Of a stretch of DNA of 64,000 bases, positions 8,272-15,819 are shown one piece after another. Position 1 is the first letter of the stretch, and every line of letters starts with the position of its first letter. The translations under genes and the position numbers were made by a program. This DNA comes from Lacisediminihabitans sp040549465. GTDB taxonomy: Bacteria; Actinomycetota; Actinomycetes; Actinomycetales; Microbacteriaceae. A model generated the notes under the pieces. That model did not search any database, was not told the origin of the DNA, and saw only the letters and a program-made list of their open reading frames with translations. Location of the stretch: assembly GCF_040549465.1 (NCBI RefSeq), contig NZ_JBEPTL010000015.1:25880-89879 (forward strand), given 5' to 3'.

Positions 8272-9033
8272 ATGAAGGTCGTCGCGGTCTACAGCATCAA
8301 GGGCGGGGTCGGGAAGACGACCACCGCCGTCAACCTGGCCTGGGAAGCGTCACAGAACCTGCGGGTGCTGCTCTGGGATCTGGATCCCCAGGGCGCCGCG
8401 ACCTACCTGCTCGAGGTGAAACCGAAGCTCAAGGGCGGCGTCGATTCGCTGGTCAGCGGCAAGACGACGGCGACCTCGGTGGTGCGCTCGACGACCTATC
8501 CGCAACTCGACGTACTTCCCGCTGACGACAGCTATCGCGAACTGGACCTCGTCTTCGACGCCGCGAAGAAGTCCACCCAGCGCATCGAGAAAGTACTGGA
8601 TACCATTGCGGACGACTACGACCTGGTAATTCTCGACTGCCCGCCGGGGGCCTCCCTGGTCGCCGAGAACGCGATGCGCGCCGCCGACCTGGTCGTCGTG
8701 CCACTTGTGCCCTCGCCGCTGTCGCTTCGGTCGCTCGACCAGGTCACCGGCATCGTGGCCGAATCCGCCAGGCCCGCGCCCATCCTCGGCTTCCTCTCGA
8801 TGGTCGACCGTCGCAAGACCGTCCATCGGGATGCCGTCGAACGTCTGCACACGGATCGCCGGGAGGTGATCGACATCGTCATCCCGTCGACGGTCATCAT
8901 CGAACGGATGGGAACAGAGCGCGCCCCGGTCGCCACCTACGCGCCCAGCGCCGAGGTCTCGCTCGCCTACGGACAGCTGTGGAAACAGATCCAGTCCGTG
9001 GTGAAAGCCAAACGGGCGAAACACAAACACTGA
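8272..9033 (+). CDS. ParA/Soj-family ATPase without a ParB partner
   Basis: A 253-residue deviant-Walker ATPase: KGGVGKTTTAVN near residue 10, DPQG near residue 41, and DLVILDCPPG near residue 121 are the three ParA signatures. The start ATG 8272 lies just after GTGGGG; the ATG at 8263 is an alternative. No parB, centromere-like repeats or plasmid genes are adjacent, so this is probably an orphan ParA-like protein acting in positioning of some cellular cargo. The C-terminal KAKRAKHKH tail is basic. The RibD-fold reductase gene starts 8 nt after its stop, so the two may be cotranscribed. Confidence 0.88.
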   Translation: MKVVAVYSIKGGVGKTTTAVNLAWEASQNLRVLLWDLDPQGAATYLLEVKPKLKGGVDSLVSGKTTATSVVRSTTYPQLDVLPADDSYRELDLVFDAAKKSTQRIEKVLDTIADDYDLVILDCPPGASLVAENAMRAADLVVVPLVPSPLSLRSLDQVTGIVAESARPAPILGFLSMVDRRKTVHRDAVERLHTDRREVIDIVIPSTVIIERMGTERAPVATYAPSAEVSLAYGQLWKQIQSVVKAKRAKHKH

Positions 9034-9041
9034 AGGTACTC

Positions 9042-9602
9042 ATGGCCAGACTGATCTATTCCGGCATCATGTCCCTCGACGGCTACATCGCGGATGAACA
9101 CGGTGACTTCAACTGGAGCGCACCCGACGAAGAGGTGCACGCCTTCGTGAACGACCTGGAGCGATCCATCGGCACCTACCTCCTCGGGCGACGCATGTAC
9201 GAGATCATGGTCTTCTGGGAGAACGCGGACAGCTTCGCGAACGAGAGCCCCGTGATGCAGGACTTCGCAAGCGTCTGGCAGTCGGCCGACAAGGTCGTCT
9301 ACTCGACCACGCTGGAGACGATGTCCAGCGCCAGGACACGTCTCGAGACAGCCTTCGACCCCGACGCGATCCGGCAGCTGAAAGCAACGGCGGAGCGAGA
9401 CATCAGCGTGGGCGGTCCACATCTCGCAGCGCAGGCGATCGCGGCCGGCCTGGTCGATGAATACCACCTGTTCATCAATCCGGTCGTCATCGGTGGTGGC
9501 ACACGGTATCTTCCCGACGGCGTCCGTCTCCCGCTCGAACTGCGGGAGGAGCGCCGCTTCGGCAATGGCGTGGTCTATTTGCGCTACCGCGCGACTCCCT
9601 AG
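9042..9602 (+). CDS. RibD C-terminal/dihydrofolate-reductase-like protein
   Basis: A 186-residue NADPH-dependent reductase fold. It begins MARLIYSGIMSLDGYIAD, typical of the YwjB/RibD_C family, followed by GRRMYEIM and the C-terminal GGPHLAAQAIAAGLVDEYHLFINPVVIGGG pattern, here split into two recognisable blocks. These stand-alone proteins are abundant in actinobacteria and their substrate is rarely known. ATG 9042 is preceded by TGAAGGT. Confidence 0.9.
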   Translation: MARLIYSGIMSLDGYIADEHGDFNWSAPDEEVHAFVNDLERSIGTYLLGRRMYEIMVFWENADSFANESPVMQDFASVWQSADKVVYSTTLETMSSARTRLETAFDPDAIRQLKATAERDISVGGPHLAAQAIAAGLVDEYHLFINPVVIGGGTRYLPDGVRLPLELREERRFGNGVVYLRYRATP

Positions 9603-9692
9603 TCAGGCATTCTCAGGCGCACTGCGAACTACTGCTGGCCGATCTGGTCGCCAAGCACGTGGGCGACGACCAGGATCGGTAACAGTTGGTCC

Positions 9693-10319
9693 CTACGCGA
9701 AGTGAACTGTGTGTTCCGCGTCGAGGCGCGGCAGCCGAGCACGATACGAACCCTCGGTGGGGTGACCGATGTTGATGACGAGGAAGGTTCCCCATCTGCC
9801 ATCGTCGAAAAACTCGGCATCGATAGCGTCTGCCGTGAAGCCGAGCATCGGTCCTGCGGCGAGTCCGAGCGCTCGAATGGCGAGGATGAAGTAGCCGGCC
9901 TGCAGCCACGAATTGTTTCGCGCTGCGTCGAGCCGGGGGTCTTCGTTCTCGGCAAAGTAGTCAGTCATATGCGCCAGGTGAGGGGTCGTCGTCGCGATGT
10001 TCTCGTGCCACGTGCGGTCAAAGGCGAGAACGGCCACCGCGGGAGCTGCGAGCGTCTTCTCCCGGTTGTTGTCGTTCATGAATTCGCCCAGCTTCGCGCG
10101 ACCTTCGGTTGACTGCACGAAGAGCACCCGCATCGGCTGGAAGTTCGCAGCAGTCGGTGGCCATTTGGCGAGGTCCCAGATCGACCTCAGCTCGTCATCC
10201 GTCACCGGTGTCGGCGCGAAGCTATTCGCTGTCGCCGCGCGTGAGAAGAGGGTGTGGAGACTCTCTTCGCTCAGTCGCTGCGGGGCGACGGCGGGGTGGT
10301 TCTCGAGCACGGATGTCAT
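9693..10319 (-). CDS. Nitroreductase-family protein (RutE/HadB-like, malonic semialdehyde reductase type)
   Basis: A 208-residue FMN enzyme. The N-terminal half has LFSRAATANSFAPTPV and WPPTAANFQPMRVLFV, and the later LAIRALGLAAGPMLGF and INIGHPTEGSYRARLPRLD segments match the RutE clade in order. The start ATG 10319 has GGAAGG about 7 nt upstream. It diverges from an HxlR-type regulator across 66 nt, an arrangement typical of redox-regulated enzyme/HxlR pairs, so the regulator probably controls it. Confidence 0.9.
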   Translation of the reverse strand: MTSVLENHPAVAPQRLSEESLHTLFSRAATANSFAPTPVTDDELRSIWDLAKWPPTAANFQPMRVLFVQSTEGRAKLGEFMNDNNREKTLAAPAVAVLAFDRTWHENIATTTPHLAHMTDYFAENEDPRLDAARNNSWLQAGYFILAIRALGLAAGPMLGFTADAIDAEFFDDGRWGTFLVINIGHPTEGSYRARLPRLDAEHTVHFA

Positions 10320-10385
10320 GCACTTTCCTTCCAGAAGTTACTTTGATAAAACTAGCTGCACGTTTCAGACTAGTCCAACTAGAAT

Positions 10386-10754
10386 GTGGAGGTGAATCCC
10401 GAGCCCCGCACGCACACATTGCACAGCGCGCCCACCTGCGACAAAGCACTCGCGCACGCCTTCGGGTTCCTCGGAAAGCGCTGGAACGGCGTCATCCTCG
10501 GAACCCTGATGGATGGTGCAGCGTCGTTCTCCGAGCTTCGCCGCGCCGTCGAGGGAATCAGCGACTCGGTTCTCTCCGAGCGCCTCACCGAACTCGCCAC
10601 GACCGGCCTGGTGCGCCGCACCGTCGACGACGGTCCGCCCATCGCCGTCAGCTACACACTCACCGACTCAGGCTCCGCCCTCATGCCGGCGCTCACAGAG
10701 CTCACGAGCTGGGCGCGGGCCAACCTCAAGCCCGTCTCCACTGTCGTCGGCTGA
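10386..10754 (+). CDS. HxlR-family winged-helix regulator
   Basis: About 120 residues containing the full HxlR domain: GKRWNGVILGTLMDG, FSELRRAVEGISDSVLSERL, a wing near TGLVRRTVDDG, and the YTLTDSGSAL motif. The start is GTG 10386 or GTG 10392. A TAGAAT hexamer at 10380-10385 placed directly before these codons suggests a leaderless transcript. It is divergent from the nitroreductase gene and probably senses an oxidant or electrophile to control it. Confidence 0.9.
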   Translation: MEVNPEPRTHTLHSAPTCDKALAHAFGFLGKRWNGVILGTLMDGAASFSELRRAVEGISDSVLSERLTELATTGLVRRTVDDGPPIAVSYTLTDSGSALMPALTELTSWARANLKPVSTVVG

Positions 10755-10778
10755 TAGCGACTCGGTAGTCGCAACACA

Positions 10779-10807
10779 AAAGCCCCGGCCATAAAGACCG
10801 GGGCTTT
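10779..10807 (+). terminator. Rho-independent terminator after the HxlR gene
   Basis: Stem AAAGCCCCGG (10779-10788) with its exact complement (10798-10807) around a 9-nt loop, ending in a TTT. The mirrored A and T runs make it potentially bidirectional. It marks the end of the left chromosomal block. Confidence 0.9.
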
Positions 10808-10816
10808 CACACACTG

Positions 10817-11338
10817 GTGGGGGTACTGCGAAATTACTGCAATCGCAGTTTGGCAACTCGTCTAATAGATGAGCTGCTAATTCTTGCGGCTTCTTCGTCC
10901 CCGACCGTGAGGTCAACTACTCGGGTAATCCCTGTTCGAGTGCGAAAACTGACTCCAGAACAGATTACTGACCTTTTGTCATTAAACCATCAAGGGGAAT
11001 CGTTGACTAGCCTTGCTGCCCGGTTCGGCATTCATCGTGGAACCGTAAAGGATCACCTGCGCCGAGCTGACATTCCTATCCGACTAGGCAACCAGGCAAA
11101 ACTGAGCGAGAGCGACAAAGCCCAGATCGCAAGTTTGTACGAAGCTGGCCTTTCAATCCACAAGCTCGCGTTGCAGTTCGGCGTCACGGACAATCCCGTG
11201 CATAACGCGTTGAGGGAACGTGGCACCTGGATGCGCGATCCGCAAGGGCTCACCCGCTCCCACCGTCGGTCAGATACTGCGCCGTCACTTCTAACGGATG
11301 TCCGGAATGACCGGACTGAGCACGCGACAGAGCCCTAG
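10817..11338 (+). CDS. Small helix-turn-helix protein resembling the tail of actinobacterial recombinases
   Basis: From about residue 40 it reads RKLTPEQITDLLSLNH, SLTSLAARFGIHRGTVKDHL, then LSESDKAQIASLYEAGLS and KLALQFGVTDNPVHNAL: two consecutive helix-turn-helix units as found in short proteins or C-terminal tails linked to serine recombinases. The real start is uncertain; a GTG near 10940 just before RKLTPE would remove the poorly conserved N-terminus. It is the first gene after the left boundary of the island and may be a remnant of an older recombinase gene or a directionality/regulatory protein. Confidence 0.55.
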   Translation: MGVLRNYCNRSLATRLIDELLILAASSSPTVRSTTRVIPVRVRKLTPEQITDLLSLNHQGESLTSLAARFGIHRGTVKDHLRRADIPIRLGNQAKLSESDKAQIASLYEAGLSIHKLALQFGVTDNPVHNALRERGTWMRDPQGLTRSHRRSDTAPSLLTDVRNDRTEHATEP

Positions 11339-11354
11339 CGCCTGGCGGGACAGG

Positions 11355-11522
11355 CTACTTCAACGTCATCGTTGGATGCCGCTTCGAAGTGACGTGCCAG
11401 GCGTGACACTCCGAACAGGGGTGAACGCCGGTGAGGTTCGTACAGCCACGACGGAGCAAGATCGACAGCGCTCGAAGCGCCTCGCCGGGGGTTGCGTAAG
11501 ACTTCTTGGTGCAGGCAGACAT
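11355..11522 (-). CDS. Small zinc-ribbon-like protein of mobile elements
   Basis: A 55-residue protein from ATG 11522 (MSACTKKSYATPGEAL). It contains ALSILLRR and the ending HPCSECHAWHVTS, the pattern of short actinobacterial phage and island proteins that carry a CxxC-x-x-WH motif. The frame could start 13 residues earlier. Function is unknown; nucleic-acid or zinc binding is inferred from the CSEC pair. Confidence 0.6.
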   Translation of the reverse strand: MSACTKKSYATPGEALRALSILLRRGCTNLTGVHPCSECHAWHVTSKRHPTMTLK

Positions 11523-11641
11523 AGCAGTGCATCCCTTCCAGATATGGGTTGGGGCCTGCACTGCAGTGGCCAGATCGTGCGGTTCGCCTTTGGACCGCCG
11601 TCGGGATGAATGTACCAGGGGCGGCCAGTTCTCGCGGGGCG

Positions 11642-12454
11642 CTAGTTTCGGTTCAGCCCGTGACGACGCGTTCCGAGAGCGTCTTTGAAGTGGCTCTCTG
11701 CCGCATCGATCTCGCGCGTAGGTGTCGCTGGATCAAAGACGCGAAGCAGCGAGAACTGGAAGCTGGTCGGGTCGAGGCCGCGCAGTTCAACGTTTCCGCC
11801 ATGGCCGTTCGTTGCATAGGCGGTCCAGCGCTGACGGATGCTTTCGGCGCCGTCGGCCTTGCCAACGTATTGACGTCCGTCCCGATTGTCGGTGATGAGG
11901 TAGATGCCCACGACCGAGGAGAGCGTAGTACGCCATGAGGCATAACGATGCTCGCGCATCACCGCCTGCAGCTGCACGTGGCTCAGCACCAAGCTGTCGA
12001 AGCCTGGAAAAGGGATCGGCTCGGCGTCTGCGATACCGAAGACGGGGTACGTCGCGGCGGTAGTGGCGTTCATCCACCAAGTGCGCGGTGACCGCCACCC
12101 GATAACCAATCGGTTCCGCAGGTCGGCCATGTGCTCGGACTGGGCTACATCGAAGACCCGTCGGATGCCGTCATTCGAGATCTCGCCGCGGTTCTCCACC
12201 ACCGACCAGAGCCGTGCCTGGTCGCCTCCCTCCTTTATGAACACGACCCAATAGCGAGCGGGAACCGCTGGGAAACGTTTTGTGTCCGAGGACTGGTTGT
12301 GCGTGTAGGCGATGATCTCTGCATCTGTGGAATCCGAGTGGATGCCCGGCAGGCCACTGTCTTCATGTTCTCGCACATATGCATGACGGATCACCAAGGC
12401 AGATGCGGGATCGATTCCGGCGTCGAGCAGGAGAGGCGCAAGCGTCAAAGCCAT
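11642..12454 (-). CDS. GIY-YIG nuclease-domain protein
   Basis: A 270-residue protein. The C-terminal third holds a GIY-YIG nuclease domain: VVGIYLITD near residue 182, RQYVGKA near 194, the conserved Arg in SIRQRW, and the final acidic REIDAAESHFKDALG containing the metal-binding Glu. The N-terminal 170 residues are not recognised; they include HMADLRNRLVIGWRSPRTWW and IPFPGFDSLVLSH. The fusion of an unknown N-terminal region to a GIY-YIG nuclease, inside an island with other nucleases, suggests a role in DNA cleavage against invading DNA, which is inference. Confidence 0.8.
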   Translation of the reverse strand: MALTLAPLLLDAGIDPASALVIRHAYVREHEDSGLPGIHSDSTDAEIIAYTHNQSSDTKRFPAVPARYWVVFIKEGGDQARLWSVVENRGEISNDGIRRVFDVAQSEHMADLRNRLVIGWRSPRTWWMNATTAATYPVFGIADAEPIPFPGFDSLVLSHVQLQAVMREHRYASWRTTLSSVVGIYLITDNRDGRQYVGKADGAESIRQRWTAYATNGHGGNVELRGLDPTSFQFSLLRVFDPATPTREIDAAESHFKDALGTRRHGLNRN

Positions 12455-12512
12455 CCGATGGTCACCTTCTCTTGCGGTCCGTCACGATCAGCCCCGGAGA
12501 AACGGATCACCC

Positions 12513-13055
12513 CTATTCTGCGCTGCCGAGGCGAGCCAGCGCGTTGGCGAACCGCTCGCGGAATCGCTTCTGTTGCCCGCTGCCGGGGAACGGAATCATG
12601 GCGTCATGGAGGAGTGGAAGGCCAGCCGAACGGATGGGTCGCTCCAACAGATCGAAGACGTTCTGCTTCACCAAGACGACGCCGTCCGGCTGGTGTTCGG
12701 TAGCGAGAGAAACGGTCGCCTCGATGTTGCCTCGCAGTGCTGCTGCGCGCTCCGGAGGCGAGTGGTAGTTGACGGGCATTGGTGCCAGGTCGATGAGGAA
12801 GATGCCCTCGTCCCTGAGCTTCTCAAGCCAGGGCCGCTTGGCTACCGGGCCACTCACCAACGCCGGGCTGTCGAACAGCGCACGGACGACCTCACGGAAG
12901 AGTCCATCCTTGCCCGTGAGGTAGTCGTCGTAGAAGAAACGGCGATTCGTGATGTCGCCTCCATCGGCGGGCGCGCTTTCCGCGATCAACAGGAGCCGAA
13001 CGTGCTCAGGCTTCCAACGAGCGCGGCGTTCGGAGTACCAAGGATCTTCGCTCAC
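12513..13055 (-). CDS. Uncharacterised protein with uracil-DNA-glycosylase-like sequence pattern
   Basis: A 180-residue protein. HVRLLLIAESAPADGG near residue 20, FFYDD near 41, IFLIDLAPMPV near 90 and IPFPGSGQQKRF near 157 have the order of motifs seen in UDG-superfamily relatives (substrate-binding N-terminal loop, hydrophobic core strand, late glycine loop). The catalytic residues of known UDG families cannot be assigned with certainty. It lies 18 nt from the next gene on the same strand (13074-13820), so the two are probably cotranscribed. Confidence 0.55.
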   Translation of the reverse strand: MSEDPWYSERRARWKPEHVRLLLIAESAPADGGDITNRRFFYDDYLTGKDGLFREVVRALFDSPALVSGPVAKRPWLEKLRDEGIFLIDLAPMPVNYHSPPERAAALRGNIEATVSLATEHQPDGVVLVKQNVFDLLERPIRSAGLPLLHDAMIPFPGSGQQKRFRERFANALARLGSAE

Positions 13056-13073
13056 TGTCCAATTCCTTAGGTG

Positions 13074-13820
13074 CTACGACCGGAGAGCAAGATTGCTGTC
13101 GTCGTCGGGTCCGGGCCGCTTCAGTACCCGGATGATCTCCGCTGAGCTTGTGTCGCTCAGCAACGACGGGTTTGCTTCGAGCATCGCTTGAACGCGCTCG
13201 GCGAACTGCTTCGGCGTCAGCTCCTGGTCGGACGAGGCAGGTTCAAGAACGTGTTCGTCTTCCTCGATTTGTGCGTTCGCGAGAATACGGCGCTGCTCCT
13301 CTTGAAATGCTCCCGCTGCAAGCATCGCGTGGAGGCGTTGCTCCCACTCAGCACTGCTCATACGAATCTTTGATTGGGTCACCGCAATCTCAACGCCAGC
13401 ACGTGAAGCGACGAAAGTGGCGCGGCTGGGAGTGACGTGTCCAAGGTCGAGGGCTTCAGATTCATTCTTGTTCCGCCCGCGCAACTTCTGCCACGTCGAT
13501 TTGAGCTTCGGCGCAGCCCTCTCGTCCCACCATCGCTTCACCCGCGGCGACGCCCACTGCACGCCCTTGATGATGCTGAGGATCATCAGCGCCGCGAGCT
13601 CGGCTGCACGCTCGATCTCCTCCTGTGTGAGCTGCCGAGGCGGCTCGTATTCATAGCTGGACGAGTAGTTGTCCTCGGGGTCCTCGACTTCGCGCCAGGC
13701 TGCGTGACCCTGAAGCTTGTTTTCGCTATCCGAAAACAGATGCCCGGTGACCGCACCGTCGACGTCGTGGGATGTCCCCAGGTGCTGGCCATCGGGAACG
13801 ATCGGTTCGTAGCGCTTCAT
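13074..13820 (-). CDS. Uncharacterised actinobacterial protein, possibly membrane-associated
   Basis: 248 residues starting MKRYEPIVPDGQHLGTSHDVDGAVTG in two recognisable parts; this opening recurs in actinobacterial hypothetical proteins. A short hydrophobic helix AALMILSIIKGVQW lies near residues 72-88, followed by a basic segment and a C-terminal helical region (EWEQRLHAML, LTPKQFAERVQAMLEANPSLL). It starts next to, and divergent from, the DUF6615-like gene. No function is proposed. Confidence 0.7.
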   Translation of the reverse strand: MKRYEPIVPDGQHLGTSHDVDGAVTGHLFSDSENKLQGHAAWREVEDPEDNYSSSYEYEPPRQLTQEEIERAAELAALMILSIIKGVQWASPRVKRWWDERAAPKLKSTWQKLRGRNKNESEALDLGHVTPSRATFVASRAGVEIAVTQSKIRMSSAEWEQRLHAMLAAGAFQEEQRRILANAQIEEDEHVLEPASSDQELTPKQFAERVQAMLEANPSLLSDTSSAEIIRVLKRPGPDDDSNLALRS

Positions 13821-14034
13821 GCTTGAAGATTACTTTCGATCGGTGACGTTGAGGGAGTCCCGCTATCGAGGGGCGGCGTCACTTTCGCGGAGTGCATCCG
13901 AGATTCCCAACGCTTCTTGGCGCAGTGCTTCCACTTCAGACCTGGGGCGTCGCCTCGCCGGGGAGACGCGGTTCAATGTTCAAGCGAGCCCCGACATTGT
14001 CGCGCCCAGTCGAGATCACTGCCACGCTGATGCC

Positions 14035-14958
14035 ATGCGCCTCAACGATCTGACGAACCTGATGGATGAGTTGTCTCACCAGACGTGGTTCAACCTGACC
14101 GCCGCTCGCCGACTGAACATGCGCATGGGCGAGGTCACGATTACCGAAGTCAACCTTCTAGCCATCGCGAGACTCATCGATCGAACTGGCGTCAACGTCG
14201 AACTGATTGCGACGCGCAGCGACGAGAAGACAACTGGGACTGACTTCGAGATCTGGGTGAAGCTGCGGTCTGGCCGCGTGCTGGGATTCGCTGTGCAGGC
14301 GAAGATCATCTACGTCCATGACGGAAAGTACGAATACAGCTCGCTGGGCCACGGCAACAAGAACGGCGCGCAGATGAAGCTACTCGAAGCTCATGCCGCG
14401 CGGCGTGGTGCCCAGCCTGTTCACGTTTTCTTTAATGGGTGGGACACATCGGATTCAAAGGCGCCGCCAACTCCCCGTGGCAAGTCTGCGGAGCTGTATG
14501 GATGCGCTGCCATCATGACCCCGGTCGTGCGAAGAGTTCGAACCGGAATCGGTTACCGCAAGGGGGTGAATCGTGCGGCCCCGTATCTCAAAGTGTCAAT
14601 CCCATGGTCAGAGCTCTTCCTCATCCCGGACGTGCCCGCCGATGCAGATGGCGGTGACAGTGGTTCAGATGGAGATGCGCAAGTTCGCGGCGGCGGGCCA
14701 GGCGGCGAGGAATTGCCCGCGAGCGGTGACACTCCGCTACGTCCTATTGATTTCACTGATCGCGACTTCGACGCGCTTGAGGCCCGACTTAGTCAGCTCC
14801 GCGGAGACGATAGCGAGCCCCGGCGGGCGGCAGAGCTTCCTTCCTACATCACGCGGTTTCGTGGCGTCCCGCGCGAGCAGATCACAGACGACGACGACAA
14901 CTTTGACGCGCCTCCATTCGCGCTGCTCATCGAAGAGTCGGACGACGACAACGTATGA
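14035..14958 (+). CDS. DUF6615-like protein with PD-(D/E)XK nuclease signature
   Basis: 307 residues from ATG 14035 (the frame extends upstream but that part has no conserved character). The first 180 residues follow the DUF6615 pattern: ETI-like ITEVNLLAIARL, TGTDFEIWVKL near residue 66, and FAVQAKII near residue 82, then QMKLLEAHAARRGAQPVHVFFN. The spaced E...D...Q-A-K residues resemble a restriction-endonuclease-like active site (E-D-QxK). The last 100 residues are acidic and low-complexity. It lies between other nuclease-like genes, and a defence role is inferred. Confidence 0.65.
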   Translation: MRLNDLTNLMDELSHQTWFNLTAARRLNMRMGEVTITEVNLLAIARLIDRTGVNVELIATRSDEKTTGTDFEIWVKLRSGRVLGFAVQAKIIYVHDGKYEYSSLGHGNKNGAQMKLLEAHAARRGAQPVHVFFNGWDTSDSKAPPTPRGKSAELYGCAAIMTPVVRRVRTGIGYRKGVNRAAPYLKVSIPWSELFLIPDVPADADGGDSGSDGDAQVRGGGPGGEELPASGDTPLRPIDFTDRDFDALEARLSQLRGDDSEPRRAAELPSYITRFRGVPREQITDDDDNFDAPPFALLIEESDDDNV

Positions 14959-15103
14959 ACACCGACGCAGTCAAGCACAAGTGATCCGTGGCAAAGGATG
15001 AACCGGAGCCCGGAGACCAGCGCACCCACCGATGGGCGTTCGGTCTACAGATGACCGCAAGAAGAAAGTGCCGAGACATACTTCTTACGAGCCACTGTCG
15101 ACA

Positions 15104-15814
15104 TCACTCTCCATCGATTGAGTCGTCTAGGAACATGCTGGCGAGTCGAGCGATGAGGAGGTCGTCGCTGGCGGCAAATGCCTCCAGAATGCGTCGCGGG
15201 GTATTGCTGTTCATAGCGACAGAGGCGCGCACAAGTGTCGCCTCGTCCCGCGCAAGTCGGTAGAGGGTCCCTTGATCGGTCACTGGGTTGTAGGCGATGC
15301 CGCGGCGAACGTCGTCGTCCATGTCGTTCGCGAGGAAGTCGACGAGCACCGGTGGGATCCTTGGATTGCTAGCCGCGGCACGGCGGACCTCGACGCTTCG
15401 GTCTCCGACGAGGACCGCGAGCACTTCCGGAGGAGCGTCGGGATTCAAGGCAACGCTCAATCGGACTTCTCGCCGCTTGTCGGAGACAGCCTTGACCATT
15501 GCCTCCCTGTCGGTGGCGTTCAGCGCGCTGCGGCGGCGCTCGTTGACGTCCGCACGTTCCGCGACACGGTCGTACCGCTCAAGCTGCTCGGCAATGGTCG
15601 GCAAAAGGGGCAGCTCGACCTCCGTGAACTCCGACTGTTCACGCCTCTCGAGTACCGCAAGGAGACGGTCCGCCACCCGGGTCGGTGTGTTGGGGTTCAC
15701 CGCGACGGCATCACGAACGTAGGGATGACTGTCCTTTGCCAGCCGGAGCAAGATCGCCTCGGCGGTCGAGGGATTCCTCCCGACTCCGGCGCGGATCTCC
15801 GGCTTGCCCTTCAC
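15104..15814 (-). CDS. C-terminal LRV-repeat fragment of a split protein
   Basis: 236 residues made of LRV/HEAT-like units of about 24-27 residues (VGRNPSTAEAILLRLAKD, VAVNPNTPTRVADRLL, VALNPDAPPEVLAVLVGD, AASNPRIPPVLVDFLAND, IAYNPVTDQGTLYRLARD, VAMNSNTPRRILEAFAAS). The frame begins at GTG 15814 only because the upstream frame is shifted: the preceding gene ends in the middle of the same kind of repeat 5 nt earlier. It is therefore best read as the 3' part of one gene with 15820-17964. It may still be translated by reinitiation. Confidence 0.75.
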   Translation of the reverse strand: MKGKPEIRAGVGRNPSTAEAILLRLAKDSHPYVRDAVAVNPNTPTRVADRLLAVLERREQSEFTEVELPLLPTIAEQLERYDRVAERADVNERRRSALNATDREAMVKAVSDKRREVRLSVALNPDAPPEVLAVLVGDRSVEVRRAAASNPRIPPVLVDFLANDMDDDVRRGIAYNPVTDQGTLYRLARDEATLVRASVAMNSNTPRRILEAFAASDDLLIARLASMFLDDSIDGE

Positions 15815-15819
15815 GACAG

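Noticed and set aside
10817..10830. TGGTGG at the left boundary as a duplicated tRNA end
   Set aside because: Six matching bases are far too short and the following bases do not continue the tRNA sequence.
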